A model generated the notes under the pieces. The model saw only the letters and a list, made by a program, of their open reading frames with translations. It ran no database searches and was not told the origin of the DNA. Of a stretch of 64,000 nt of DNA, positions 8,564 to 16,960 are shown in pieces. Location: assembly GCA_964483155.1 (NCBI GenBank), contig CAZAAC010000002.1:1-64000 (forward strand), given 5' to 3'. How positions within the stretch are numbered: the stretch's first letter is position 1; every line of letters begins with the position of its first letter. The stretch comes from JAAYYM01 sp964483155 (GTDB lineage Bacteria > Bacillota > Clostridia > Lachnospirales > Lachnospiraceae). A program made the position numbers and the translations under genes.

Positions 8564-8611
8564 AATAAGCTGGCGACATGGTGGTTCATTACCGATGGTC
8601 GCCAGCTTATT
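8564..8611. terminator. Bidirectional terminator between convergent genes
   Basis: AATAAGCTGGCGAC (8564-8577) pairs perfectly with GTCGCCAGCTTATT (8598-8611). It sits between the end of the GH31 gene on the plus strand and the aldo-keto reductase on the minus strand and can serve both. Confidence 0.85.
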
Positions 8612-8613
8612 TT

Positions 8614-9609
8614 CTATTCTTTCGTGCTTAGTATTTCTTCTATTCTATCCCGTTCGCCTTCTGTGAAGTGTAGTCTACTAATGATTCCTACATTATCCTC
8701 GATCTGTTCTGGGCGGCTGGCGCCGATGAGTACTGTAGTGACCTTATTATCACGCAATACCCAAGATAACGCCATCTGCGCCAATGTCTGTCCTCTGTTT
8801 TCTGCCACTCCATTTAATGCAGCTACCTTTTCTAATATTGCAGGGGTGATATTTCCCTTTTTTAAAAATTGATTTCTAGATGCCCTGCTATCCTTTGGTA
8901 TCCCATGCAAATATTTATCAGTCAGCATGCCTTGTGAAAGAGGTGAGAAACAAATACAGCCTGCCCCTATCTCCTCCAGTGTATCTAGCAATCCATCCTC
9001 TTCTACCCATCTATTAAGCATACTATAGCTTGGCTGATGTATCAGCAGTGGTGTTCCATTCGCTCTTAGTATTTCTGCTGCTCTTCTTGTTTCGGCCGCT
9101 TTATAATTTGAAATTCCAACATAAAGTGCTTTTCCTTGTTTCACGATATCCGTCAGTGCACCCATGGTTTCCTCAAGCGGCGTTTCTGGATCTGGTCTAT
9201 GATGATAAAAAATATCTACATAATCGACTTTCATTCTTTTCAGACTCTGGTCCAGACTGCTCATTAGATATTTTCTAGAGCCCCAGTTTCCATAAGGGCC
9301 TTCCCACATATCATAGCCGGCCTTTGTCGATATTATCATTTCATCGCGAAAAGGTCTTAAGTCACTCTTCATGATTTTTCCGAAATTCTTCTCTGCAGAA
9401 CCGGGAACCGGTCCATAATTATTTGCCAGATCGAAATGTGTGATTCCGAGATCAAATGCCTTAAATAGCATTTCTCGCATATTTTCTTTTTTATCAACTG
9501 AGCCAAAATTATGCCATAACCCCAGTGCAACACGTGGCAATTTTAAACCGCTTCTTCCACATCTTTGATATTGCATCGCACTATATCTTTCCTCGCTTGC
9601 CTGATACAT
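8614..9609 (-). CDS. yghZ: Aldo-keto reductase, YghZ/Gpr type
   Basis: An NADPH-dependent aldo-keto reductase of the YghZ (AKR14A) group, known to reduce L-glyceraldehyde 3-phosphate and other aldehydes such as methylglyoxal. The 331-residue protein follows E. coli YghZ through most of its length: GLWHNFG, FDLANNYGPVPGSAE, ISTKAGYDMW, SLDQSLKRM, LLIHQPSYSMLNRW and TTVLIGASRPEQ. Catalytic D/Y/K/H residues lie in FDLANNYG, STKAGY and FYHHRPD. A GGAGG site precedes the ATG at 9607-9609. It is a single gene ending in the shared terminator. The physiological substrate here is inferred, perhaps a detoxification role. Confidence 0.9.
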   Translation of the reverse strand: MYQASEERYSAMQYQRCGRSGLKLPRVALGLWHNFGSVDKKENMREMLFKAFDLGITHFDLANNYGPVPGSAEKNFGKIMKSDLRPFRDEMIISTKAGYDMWEGPYGNWGSRKYLMSSLDQSLKRMKVDYVDIFYHHRPDPETPLEETMGALTDIVKQGKALYVGISNYKAAETRRAAEILRANGTPLLIHQPSYSMLNRWVEEDGLLDTLEEIGAGCICFSPLSQGMLTDKYLHGIPKDSRASRNQFLKKGNITPAILEKVAALNGVAENRGQTLAQMALSWVLRDNKVTTVLIGASRPEQIEDNVGIISRLHFTEGERDRIEEILSTKE

Positions 9610-9669
9610 AAGTCAACCTCCATTCTATAGTCCCTCTGAAACTATAATAGCATAAATTGTTGCAAAAAC

Positions 9670-9712
9670 AAAACGCGATATATTACTTTGTTTCTGTAAT
9701 ATATCGCGTTTT
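9670..9712 (-). terminator. Intrinsic terminator after gdhA
   Basis: AAAACGCGATATATTAC (9670-9686) pairs with GTAATATATCGCGTTTT (9696-9712), a 17-bp perfect stem with a 9-base loop, 33 bases past the gdhA stop codon. Confidence 0.85.
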
Positions 9713-9744
9713 TTGAAATTCGTCAAATATTTTTTTGACTATTT

Positions 9745-11079
9745 TTAGCAAATACCCTGTGCGTTCATAGCTTCTGCTACTTTTTGGAAACCTGCAATAT
9801 TTGCTCCAGCTACATAGTTGCCACTGACACCATATTTCTTTGCAGCATCATCTAAGTTATGGAAGATATTAATCATGATTGTTTTCAGTCTTTCATCTAC
9901 TTCTTCAAATGTCCAGCTGAGTCTTTCAGAGTTTTGACTCATTTCGAGAGCTGAGGTTGCTACACCACCTGCATTTGCTGCTTTGCCTGGTACAAACCAT
10001 ACATTGTTATCCTGCAGATATTGTGTTGCTTCTAATGTAGTAGGCATATTTGCGCCTTCACATACTGCCTGCACACCATTTGCCACAAGAATCTTAGCAT
10101 CTTCGAGATTAAGCTCATTCTGTGTTGCGCAAGGAAGTGCGATGTCTGCTTTAACTGTCCATACGCCTGTGCCTTCATGGTACTGTGCACTTTTTCTAGC
10201 TGCTACATATTCTGTAAGTCTTGCACGTTTTACTTCTTTAATATCTTTCAGAAGTTCTACGTCAATGCCTTCAGAATCATAAATCCATCCAGTAGAATCA
10301 GATACAGTTACAACCTTTGCACCCATCTGCTCTGCTTTCTGTGCTGCATAAATTGCTACATTACCTGAACCTGATACAGATACTGTCTTGCCCTTGATAT
10401 CAGAGCCATTGCATTTTAACATTTCTTCTGTTAAATATAATAAACCGTATCCTGTTGCTTCTGTTCTAGCAAGTGATCCACCAAAAGAAAGTCCCTTACC
10501 AGTGAGAACGCCTTCGTATACGCCACGTATTTTCTTATACTGTCCGAACATGTATCCGATTTCTCTTCCACCTGTTCCGATATCACCTGCTGGAACATCT
10601 GTATCAGCACCGATATATTTGCAGAGTTCTGTCATGAAGCTTTGACAAAATGCCATTACTTCTCTATCTGACTTGCCCTTTGGATCAAAGTCTGATCCAC
10701 CCTTGCCGCCGCCGATTGGAAGTCCGGTAAGAGAATTTTTGAAAATCTGCTCAAAGCCTAAGAATTTAATAATTCCTAAGTTTACCGAAGGATGAAGACG
10801 AAGTCCGCCCTTGTAAGGTCCGATTGCTGAATTGAACTGTACACGGAAACCATTGTTTACCTGTACTTGTCCTTTATCATCTACCCATGGTACTCTGAAA
10901 AGCAATTGACGCTCTGGAGTTACCATTCTTTCAAGTAATGCATCTCTTTTGTATACATCCTCATTTGCTTCAATTACTACTCTAAGTGATTCTAATACTT
11001 CTTTTACTGCCTGGTGAAATTCTGGTTGTGATGGATTTTTCTCCACCACCATGTTGAATACTTCATCAACGTATGACAT
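9745..11079 (-). CDS. gdhA: NADP-type glutamate dehydrogenase
   Basis: Forms glutamate from 2-oxoglutarate and ammonia with NAD(P)H, a main route of ammonium assimilation in gut Clostridia. The 444-residue length and motifs fit the hexameric bacterial enzyme: PYKGGLRLHPSVN, the glycine-rich active-site segment PIGGGKGGSDFDPKG with its lysines, and the nucleotide-binding VSVSGSGNVAIYAA. The start ATG at 11077-11079 is preceded by AAGGAGG. A consensus promoter and a leader terminator lie upstream (11131-11220), so expression is probably attenuated. A second glutamate-forming system, gltBD, lies at 51.5-57.6 kb with a similar leader. The gene is monocistronic, with a strong terminator downstream. 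Confidence 0.97.
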   Translation of the reverse strand: MSYVDEVFNMVVEKNPSQPEFHQAVKEVLESLRVVIEANEDVYKRDALLERMVTPERQLLFRVPWVDDKGQVQVNNGFRVQFNSAIGPYKGGLRLHPSVNLGIIKFLGFEQIFKNSLTGLPIGGGKGGSDFDPKGKSDREVMAFCQSFMTELCKYIGADTDVPAGDIGTGGREIGYMFGQYKKIRGVYEGVLTGKGLSFGGSLARTEATGYGLLYLTEEMLKCNGSDIKGKTVSVSGSGNVAIYAAQKAEQMGAKVVTVSDSTGWIYDSEGIDVELLKDIKEVKRARLTEYVAARKSAQYHEGTGVWTVKADIALPCATQNELNLEDAKILVANGVQAVCEGANMPTTLEATQYLQDNNVWFVPGKAANAGGVATSALEMSQNSERLSWTFEEVDERLKTIMINIFHNLDDAAKKYGVSGNYVAGANIAGFQKVAEAMNAQGIC

Positions 11080-11100
11080 TTTTTGTTTCCTCCTTATTTG

Positions 11101-11120
11101 GTAACTAAATAATCAGTTAC
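11101..11120 (-). promoter_or_regulatory. Small hairpin near the gdhA ribosome binding site
   Basis: GTAACT (11101-11106) and AGTTAC (11115-11120) can form a 6-bp hairpin with an 8-base loop, a few bases upstream of the AAGGAGG site of gdhA. It lies after the leader terminator and may affect translation or protect the mRNA end. Confidence 0.4.
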
Positions 11121-11130
11121 AGTTTCACGC

Positions 11131-11177
11131 AAAAAAAAGACATCAATAGACATAAAAGTAATATGCCTATAGACGCC
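11131..11177 (-). terminator. Leader terminator (attenuator) of gdhA
   Basis: On the minus strand the 16-base arm at 11177-11162 (GGCGTCTATAGGCATA) pairs with 11154-11139 (TATGTCTATTGATGTC) at 15 of 16 positions, counting G-U pairs. The loop is 7 bases and eight U residues follow (11138-11131). It lies between the promoter and the gdhA start codon, so transcription should stop before gdhA unless the hairpin is prevented. Confidence 0.8.
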
Positions 11178-11186
11178 TTTGCCTAT
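11169..11186 (-). promoter_or_regulatory. Hexaloop hairpin competing with the gdhA leader terminator
   Basis: Minus-strand ATAGGC (11186-11181) pairs with GTCTAT (11174-11169) around the six-base loop AAAGGC, which has A at position 1 and G at position 4. The 3' arm and part of the loop belong to the 5' arm of the leader terminator, so the two structures exclude each other. This resembles one half of the dual-hairpin target of ANTAR antiterminators. CAATAG at 11188-11183 could also pair with CTATTG in the terminator's 3' arm. Confidence 0.55.
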
Positions 11187-11191
11187 TGGAA

Positions 11192-11220
11192 ATTATATAA
11201 CGTCACTCGCAAATTGGCAA
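11192..11220 (-). promoter_or_regulatory. gdhA promoter
   Basis: Minus-strand TTGCCA (11220-11215), 17-base spacer, TATAAT (11197-11192). This is a near-perfect sigma-A promoter. Transcription would start about 5-8 bases before or at the hexaloop hairpin, leaving about 105 bases of leader. Confidence 0.75.
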
Positions 11221-11279
11221 GTCCCTTTTTGCATTTTTTTTATTTTTTTTATGTCTGATCCAGATATTGTTATAAAAAA

Positions 11280-11309
11280 ATACCATCCCGAAATCAATCG
11301 GGATGGTAT
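11280..11309 (-). terminator. Terminator after the SH3-domain gene
   Basis: ATACCATCCCGA (11280-11291) pairs with TCGGGATGGTAT (11298-11309) around AATCAA. A run of A on the plus strand (11274-11280) gives the U tract on the minus strand. Confidence 0.88.
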
Positions 11310-11320
11310 CTGTCATTTAT

Positions 11321-12526
11321 CTACTCTACAAAGTCTGATTTGACATATGCTGTTTTACCTTTATAGGTAATCTTGCACCAGTCACTTGTTTTTTCCAGCA
11401 AATCAAACTGCTCACCTCTGTATGCAACACCCAGTTTATTTCCGGTCTCACTTGCAGTCTCTCTGATATTGACTGTTTCCTTTACCGTAACCTTACCCGA
11501 TGTCGATTCTGTTGTGGCTTCTCCATTATCTTCAGTTTCGGCCGTCGTATCTGCAGCTTCTTCTGTACCATCTGCCGGTGCCGCTTCATCAGCAGGCACT
11601 AAAAACTCCGTCTTAATATAGGCATCTGAACCATTATACTCGATTCTGCTCCAGCCATTCTCTAACGCTTCCAACACTGTATAGGTATCGCCTATTTCAG
11701 CCTTTCCGAGTGCATCTGCTTCTGTACTTGCTGATTTTCTGATATTCACCTTATCAGTTGTTTTAAACAGTGTGTTTGCTGACACTGCATTTTCTGAAAC
11801 AGCCTCTTCTACAGGTGCTGCTGCTTGTGCTGCCGCTTCTAACGCTTCTTTTACAGCTGTATTGATCTTTTCTTTCAAATCAATCATCATTGTATTTAGG
11901 GCTTCATCTGCAGCTAATGCTTCCGCATACTTTGTCTCTACTGTATTTAATAAACTAACTACATCATCCTGTACTGAAAGTGCCTGAAAATAAGCCTTTG
12001 TCTGCTCATCCGGATCTTCCTTGTTCACATACAAGGCACCCGTATCATTTGTACATACATACACAGAGGTCAATGCCGGTGCTAATGTTTCGATATCCTT
12101 AAATTTAATATCATATCCTATAATTGCAAGATAAGAATTCTCTATCGGACCTGCTTTTGTATATACTACATAGTTTTGGAAACCATCGTAATACTTTGCA
12201 GTCTCCTGTATTCGTATTCTCTCTTCTTCCGTCATACTATTACACATCGTCGCCATTGCATCTGCATCACCTACAGCCATGGCATCACAATAGTTCTCTA
12301 ATAGTGTATTTACCGCTGGATAGGCATCAACTTCATAATCATCAGTTGGAACATCTAATCCGCTCTCTTCAATTGCTTCGGTCGCAGATGCATCGGTCTC
12401 CGTATTATTATCCTTACCTTTTAGCGCAAATACAATTAACAATATAACAAGAATAACGAACAGGCCGCCTACTATAAAATACCGGTAATTCTTTGCAAAG
12501 AACTCCTTTATCCCATTTGTTGCCAT
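11321..12526 (-). CDS. Membrane-anchored protein with two bacterial SH3 domains
   Basis: The 401-residue protein has a short cytoplasmic N-terminus, one membrane segment (about residues 15-35, FIVGGLFVILVILLIVFALK), an extracellular region with a helical domain of unknown type, then two SH3b domains (NIRKSASTEADALGKAEIGD near 260 and NIRETASETGNKLGVAYRGE near 350). SH3b domains usually bind peptidoglycan or peptide ligands, so a cell-wall role is likely. The linker carries the motif EEAVSENAVSANT and a Thr/Glu-rich stretch. It is a single gene with its own terminator; tRNA-Arg lies just upstream. Exact function unknown. Confidence 0.75.
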   Translation of the reverse strand: MATNGIKEFFAKNYRYFIVGGLFVILVILLIVFALKGKDNNTETDASATEAIEESGLDVPTDDYEVDAYPAVNTLLENYCDAMAVGDADAMATMCNSMTEEERIRIQETAKYYDGFQNYVVYTKAGPIENSYLAIIGYDIKFKDIETLAPALTSVYVCTNDTGALYVNKEDPDEQTKAYFQALSVQDDVVSLLNTVETKYAEALAADEALNTMMIDLKEKINTAVKEALEAAAQAAAPVEEAVSENAVSANTLFKTTDKVNIRKSASTEADALGKAEIGDTYTVLEALENGWSRIEYNGSDAYIKTEFLVPADEAAPADGTEEAADTTAETEDNGEATTESTSGKVTVKETVNIRETASETGNKLGVAYRGEQFDLLEKTSDWCKITYKGKTAYVKSDFVE

Positions 12527-12598
12527 ACTCTCATCTACATCCTTTCTGTCATATACTCTGCCATTCTAAGTCTAATCACACTTCATAGAAGATAATGA

Positions 12599-12671
12599 TG
12601 CACCCGAGAGGATTCGAACCCCCGACACATGGCACCGGAAGCCACTGCTCTATCCCCTGAGCTACGAGTGC
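12599..12671 (-). tRNA. tRNA-Arg (anticodon CCG)
   Basis: On the minus strand GCACTCG (12671-12665) pairs with CGGGTGC near 12606-12600 to form the acceptor stem, followed by discriminator A at 12599. The anticodon stem GTGGC/GCCAT encloses the loop TTCCGGT with anticodon CCG, which reads the rare Arg codon CGG. The T-arm GGGGGTTCGAATCCTCT is canonical. CCA is not encoded. The SH3-domain gene follows 72 bases downstream. Confidence 0.95.
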
Positions 12672-12765
12672 TTTCTCATTCTTGCAAAGTATTTTCACAC
12701 ATTGTTTATCATACCATAGCCTCAATAAAAATTCAAATACAAATATTATGAAATTGTTACGATTG

Positions 12766-13746
12766 TTACAACAGACAAACTTCTCTGACTTCTCGGGAGA
12801 AGAAATAGACATGGTCTGCAAGGACTTCCTCTTCTTCTACCTGTGTAGAATTGACCTCGCGTACCATTTCTGAAAGTGACTCGTGTTCTTGTTCCTCTAA
12901 TGCTGGTACAAGAATGACCTCATGTATACTGCTTGGAATAATATATAAGTCGCGTCCTAATCCCTCAGCGAATTCCATCAAAAGATCTGGGTATAAAATG
13001 CATGCAGCTCCATTTATCTTTTCTTGATTAGACAGTACATACATCGGCATTCTGCCACCCTCCTGCTTCATACTATCTAGCATGGTGTCAGCAAATTCAT
13101 TTATTTTATCTTCACTCATGTTTTCTTCCCTGTCAGCATCATCTGTATCGGTTAATTTCCCTCGAAGGTTTTCAATCAACATTTCTCGCATAACATCTTC
13201 AATCCCTGTAATCTGATAGCCCAACAGTCTTCTCGTATTTTCGATTGCTTTTTTATATAGCTCTGCCGTGGTAGTTCCCCACATTTTTAAATGCCTGTTA
13301 TATACCATAATAGTGGCACTTCCTATTCTTTCATTTACAAGGAAACAGTAAAACACAATTGCCAGATCCAGAAATCGAATATGAGGGATTTCCTGTAGAA
13401 GTTCTATATTTTTTTCAAAGCTAATCAGTTTACATAATACTATTTCCTGCACGGCTTCATAGTCCGTAAAAAATTCAATATTCATATTGCTATCCGGTTT
13501 ACTCTTTTGGTAAAGCTCCAGTACTTCGACGATGATATTTTCCATTTTTTCACCATCGCTGTATCGCTCATAAAAACTATTTAAATAGATTGTTGGTGAT
13601 ATATTTCTGCCATCTTCCAAAATCGACAACCCATTTAATTTAACTGCATTATTTTTTATAATTTCATTAAGTGTTACTTTTGCACTCTCTCCCATATACT
13701 CTTCTATACTAATCCTAACCTTTTCAAAAAAATCATTTTGTTTCAT
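12766..13746 (-). CDS. DUF5688 family protein (326 aa)
   Basis: A full-length relative of the partial gene at the window start. It begins MKQNDFFEKVRISIEEYMGE, with AAGGAG just before the ATG at 13744-13746. There is no signal peptide or membrane segment. The middle contains LYKKAIENTRRLLGYQITGI and the last third contains YVLSNQEKINGAACILYPDLL, EGLGRDLYIIPSSIHEVILV and an acidic tail. These blocks, especially a 'became available, predicted value' like L-Y-V-L-(S/T)-N segment, recur in Lachnospiraceae DUF5688 proteins, whose function is unknown to me. The gene sits alone between efp and tRNA-Arg. Confidence 0.7.
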   Translation of the reverse strand: MKQNDFFEKVRISIEEYMGESAKVTLNEIIKNNAVKLNGLSILEDGRNISPTIYLNSFYERYSDGEKMENIIVEVLELYQKSKPDSNMNIEFFTDYEAVQEIVLCKLISFEKNIELLQEIPHIRFLDLAIVFYCFLVNERIGSATIMVYNRHLKMWGTTTAELYKKAIENTRRLLGYQITGIEDVMREMLIENLRGKLTDTDDADREENMSEDKINEFADTMLDSMKQEGGRMPMYVLSNQEKINGAACILYPDLLMEFAEGLGRDLYIIPSSIHEVILVPALEEQEHESLSEMVREVNSTQVEEEEVLADHVYFFSREVREVCLL

Positions 13747-13812
13747 ACTTTCTCCTTTTCTCTACGAATCATCGCATCATGTAAGGCTATGAAACACTTG
13801 TGGAGGCAGCAT

Positions 13813-13842
13813 AAAAAAATAGGAAGGGCGGCCCTTCCTATT
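13813..13842 (-). terminator. Terminator of the aro-efp operon
   Basis: AATAGGAAGGGC (13818-13829) pairs with GCCCTTCCTATT (13831-13842); an A run at 13813-13819 supplies the U tract for the minus strand. It lies 40 bases past the efp stop codon. Confidence 0.85.
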
Positions 13843-13881
13843 GTTAGTCATCATTTCAAAATATTCTATCCATTTTCGCCT

Positions 13882-14439
13882 TTATACGCGAGACAGATAT
13901 TCACCGGTTCTTGTATCAATCTTGATTACATCATCCTGTTCTACAAACAGTGGTACATACACGGTCGCTCCTGTTTCCACTACTGCAGGCTTTGTAGCAC
14001 CCTGTGCCGTATCGCCTTTGAATCCAGGTTCCGTATCAATGATTTTCAATTCCACAAACAATTGAGGTTCGATTGCATATACATTGCCATTATGAGCACA
14101 AACCTTTACCATATCGTTTTCTTTTACAAACTTTAATGACGAGCCTACTGAATCTTCATTCAGTGCAATTTGCTCAAAAGTTTCCATGTTCATGAAATGA
14201 AATAAATCACCGTCTGCATACAGATATTGCATATCATTTCTATCAATACGTGCAGCCGGAAACTTCTCTGTAGGTCTGAAGGTTCTCTCGACTACACCAC
14301 CATTAATAATATTTCTTAATTTTGTTCTAACAAAAGCTGCGCCCTTGCCCGGTTTAACATGCTGAAACTCAATAATCTGATAAATATTATTGTCCATTTC
14401 AAGTGTCAAGCCATTTCTAAAATCGCCTGCTGATATCAT
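13882..14439 (-). CDS. efp: Elongation factor P
   Basis: Binds between the P and E sites of the ribosome and relieves stalling at polyproline stretches. The 185-residue protein has the three beta-barrel domains of EF-P. The tip loop HVKPGKGAAF carries K32, the residue modified in many bacteria, and the C-terminal block TEPGFKGDTAQGATKPA with DVIKIDTRTGEYLSRV is the EF-P signature. It is the last gene of the aro operon, 76 bases after aroQ, followed by a strong terminator. No modification enzyme (EpmA/B or YmfI) is visible nearby. Confidence 0.97.
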   Translation of the reverse strand: MISAGDFRNGLTLEMDNNIYQIIEFQHVKPGKGAAFVRTKLRNIINGGVVERTFRPTEKFPAARIDRNDMQYLYADGDLFHFMNMETFEQIALNEDSVGSSLKFVKENDMVKVCAHNGNVYAIEPQLFVELKIIDTEPGFKGDTAQGATKPAVVETGATVYVPLFVEQDDVIKIDTRTGEYLSRV

Positions 14440-14515
14440 TCAGATATTCCTCCTTAAGTACACTCCATTAGTAATTCTCTACTAGTTTAAACTAAATGAA
14501 CGTACATTTCAATAA

Positions 14516-14971
14516 CTATTTTTCCAAACCATTCTTATATCGAGCAATCAACCAATCAATCGCTTCTAAATATCCCTGAAATCCATGCCCATAGATTAAA
14601 TGATTGCAGGCAACCGCTGTGACCGTATTATGTCGCCATTCTTCTGGACGTTCCTTGATGTTAGAAATATGTACCTCTACTTTTGGTGTCGGAATCGAAG
14701 AAAGTGCATCCATAATCGCATAACTGTAGTGCCCATACGCACCAGGATTAATTACAATTCCTTTGATTTCTTCTTCATAATAACTCTCCTGCAGTTTATC
14801 TATAATAAAACCCTCGCAATTGCTTTGAAATGTTTCTACCAGAATATTTTCTGTGGCAGCCTTTCTTGCAATTAATTGTCGTAGAGAATCATAATCTTCT
14901 CTGCCATACACGTCTACTTCGCGAATCCCCAAAAAGTTCAGGTTAGGTCCGTTGATTACTAATATTTTCAT
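14516..14971 (-). CDS. aroQ: 3-dehydroquinate dehydratase, type II
   Basis: Dehydrates 3-dehydroquinate to 3-dehydroshikimate, the third shikimate-pathway step, as a cytosolic dodecamer. The 151-residue protein matches the type II fold: GPNLNFLGIREVDVYG with the catalytic tyrosine loop, INPGAYGHYSYAIMDAL, VEVHISNIKERPEEWRHNT with catalytic histidine and arginine. It is somewhat divergent (NPGAYGHYSYAI where NPGAYTHTSVAL is usual) and ends in AIDWLIARYK instead of the common short tail. It follows aroK by 35 bases and precedes efp, an order widely seen in Clostridia. Confidence 0.92.
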   Translation of the reverse strand: MKILVINGPNLNFLGIREVDVYGREDYDSLRQLIARKAATENILVETFQSNCEGFIIDKLQESYYEEEIKGIVINPGAYGHYSYAIMDALSSIPTPKVEVHISNIKERPEEWRHNTVTAVACNHLIYGHGFQGYLEAIDWLIARYKNGLEK

Positions 14972-15006
14972 ATCTCGTTTCCTCTCTTCCGCTTAAACTG
15001 CGATTC

Positions 15007-15531
15007 TCATTGTATTGCCTCTACTATAGCACTTACGATTTCATTCACTGACTTTGTATCCGTATCAATTGTGATATCTGCCAGTTTTTTATAGGTGGGT
15101 ACTCTGCTTTCCAATAGTTCATATATTACCTCTGTCGCATCATCTCCTGATAGTAATGGTCTTCCTTCGTCATTTCCTATTCTTTTCAAAACCGTTTGTG
15201 GACTTACGGATAAGTATACCACTTTTCCTGTTTTTTTCAAATACTTATGATTATTCATTGTCATGGGAAGGCCACCGCCTACTGAAAGCACCGTATTTGA
15301 AATAGTTTCCGATATTTCCTCCATAATTAGTGTTTCTAATTGGCGGAAATACCCCTCCCCATTTTTATTAAATATTTCTGCTATTGTGAGTTCCTCGCCA
15401 GCTTCTATCAGTTGATCCGTATCCGCAAAAGAATAGCCTAACGTCTGTGCCAGCAATTGCCCTACCGTTGTCTTTCCTGATCCCATAAAACCTATTAAAA
15501 TAATATTTTTTCCTTGCTGTTCATTTCTCAT
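15007..15531 (-). CDS. aroK: Shikimate kinase
   Basis: Phosphorylates shikimate with ATP at the 3-hydroxyl. The 174-residue protein has the Walker A motif GFMGSGKTTVG (about 14-24), the shikimate-binding FADTDQLIE with its aspartate, SVGGGLPM and the lid segment GRPLL. Its ATG overlaps the aroE stop by 4 bases, and the ribosome binding site (GAGGG) lies inside the aroE end, so translation is probably coupled. It is cotranscribed with aroE and aroQ. Confidence 0.96.
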   Translation of the reverse strand: MRNEQQGKNIILIGFMGSGKTTVGQLLAQTLGYSFADTDQLIEAGEELTIAEIFNKNGEGYFRQLETLIMEEISETISNTVLSVGGGLPMTMNNHKYLKKTGKVVYLSVSPQTVLKRIGNDEGRPLLSGDDATEVIYELLESRVPTYKKLADITIDTDTKSVNEIVSAIVEAIQ

Positions 15532-16394
15532 TTTAGCAATCCCTCAGCAATTAAGAACATGCTTAGATTATTAATTGTTTCATCACTTATTTCTTCACCT
15601 GACCACAATTCATAAGCTTTGACTGCCTGATACAGAAGCATCTTAGTCCCGCCAACGGCATATGCGCCTGCCTGTGCTGCAAGTTGCATGAATTTTGTAG
15701 TATGTGGAGTATAGATTAAATCAACTGCATAAGACAATTTTTCATAAAACGCTTCCTCTTTTATAATCACGTCCTCTACATTTGGATATAATCCAACAGC
15801 AGTACACTGAAATGCAATAAAATTATCATTAGGTAATTCCATAAACTCCTCAAATTTACATGCCTTTGTGCAACCGTTGTATAGAGCATTCACATCTCGT
15901 GAAAGATGTATGGCCTTTTCATGATTACGATTTATAATATAAACATTTGCAGCACCCTCCATGGCACATAGAAATGCTACTGCTCTTGCTGCACCACCTG
16001 CACCAAGCAACACTACATTCCTGCCGGATAGTACTATGCCCTCTGTCTCCAGTTCTTTCTGCAGACCAAGCACATCTGTATTATATCCTTTATATCCACC
16101 TTCTGTCCTGACTAAGGTATTGACTGCTCCTACCTCAGCTGCAAAAGCATCTATCTCCGCTAGTGTCTCTATTACAGCATTCTTATAGGGGACAGTAACA
16201 TTTAGTCCTTCTATGCCAAGTGCATAGGCACCAGCAATAGCAGCCTCTAACTCATTTTCCACCTCAAAGGGGAGGTAAATAAGATTGTGACCGAGTATTG
16301 TTGCCAGATAATTATGAATCTTCGGTGACATTGTATGTCTGACAGGATTGCCGACGATTCCAAATATTTTTGTATTTCCGTTGATTTCCTGCAT
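15528..16394 (-). CDS. aroE: Shikimate dehydrogenase
   Basis: Reduces 3-dehydroshikimate to shikimate with NADPH. The 288-residue protein has the substrate-binding N-terminus GNPVRHTMSPKIHN, the catalytic lysine in NVTVPYKNAV, the catalytic aspartate in GYNTDVLG, and the nucleotide-binding loop LLGAGGAARAVAF. The N-terminal motif has R-H-T where S-x-S is usual, as in several clostridial AroE proteins. It follows yqeG by about 50 bases and overlaps aroK by 4 bases. Confidence 0.95.
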   Translation of the reverse strand: MQEINGNTKIFGIVGNPVRHTMSPKIHNYLATILGHNLIYLPFEVENELEAAIAGAYALGIEGLNVTVPYKNAVIETLAEIDAFAAEVGAVNTLVRTEGGYKGYNTDVLGLQKELETEGIVLSGRNVVLLGAGGAARAVAFLCAMEGAANVYIINRNHEKAIHLSRDVNALYNGCTKACKFEEFMELPNDNFIAFQCTAVGLYPNVEDVIIKEEAFYEKLSYAVDLIYTPHTTKFMQLAAQAGAYAVGGTKMLLYQAVKAYELWSGEEISDETINNLSMFLIAEGLLK

Positions 16395-16442
16395 AAAATC
16401 ACCATCATGCCTTTCACTATTATTGTTCTCTATTTTCTTACT

Positions 16443-16958
16443 CTATTTATGACTGGTACTTTTATTAAGACTACGCACATAAAAAAATAATACTATTTTT
16501 TCGAGCAGTCTTTTCAACATGATATGTGGTTTTTCCTTTGGGTGAATCGGCTTCACAAGAATATTTCTGATTCCAGCATTTTTCGCACCCCAAATATCTG
16601 TAAACAACTGGTCGCCAATCATTATTGTTGTTTTTGCATCTGTTTCTAACATATCCATGGCTCTCAGGAAACTTTTCTTTCTTGGCTTATGTGCCAGAAA
16701 TATATAGGCAACCTGCACTTCGCCATTAAACATTTTCACGCGAGCCTCTTTGTTGTTTGAAATCAGAATAATTCTAAATCCAAGCTCCTTCAAATAGGAA
16801 AAGAGTACTTTGCTCCGCTCATCTGCTGGTGCATCATGGGGTACCAGTGTATTATCAATATCAAAAATCAGACCTCGATAGCCCTCCCTAAAAAGTGCTG
16901 CAAAGTCTATCTCATAAGTTGAATTCAAATAATCATCTGGATAAAATAGTCTGCACAT
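16443..16958 (-). CDS. yqeG: YqeG family HAD phosphatase
   Basis: A small HAD-superfamily (subfamily IIIA) phosphatase. HAD motif I is IFDIDNTLVPH, motif II is ILISNN, motif III is HKPRKKSF and motif IV is GDQLFTDIWGAKNAG. Members are found beside aroE in many Firmicutes; the substrate is not firmly established. I take the ATG at 16956-16958 (171 aa, MCRLFYPDDYL) because AAGGAG lies 5 bases upstream and homologues start there. An in-frame ATG at 16979 is also possible and would overlap the transporter gene. A C-terminal basic helix may contact membrane. Confidence 0.88.
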   Translation of the reverse strand: MCRLFYPDDYLNSTYEIDFAALFREGYRGLIFDIDNTLVPHDAPADERSKVLFSYLKELGFRIILISNNKEARVKMFNGEVQVAYIFLAHKPRKKSFLRAMDMLETDAKTTIMIGDQLFTDIWGAKNAGIRNILVKPIHPKEKPHIMLKRLLEKIVLFFYVRSLNKSTSHK

Positions 16959-16960
16959 AG

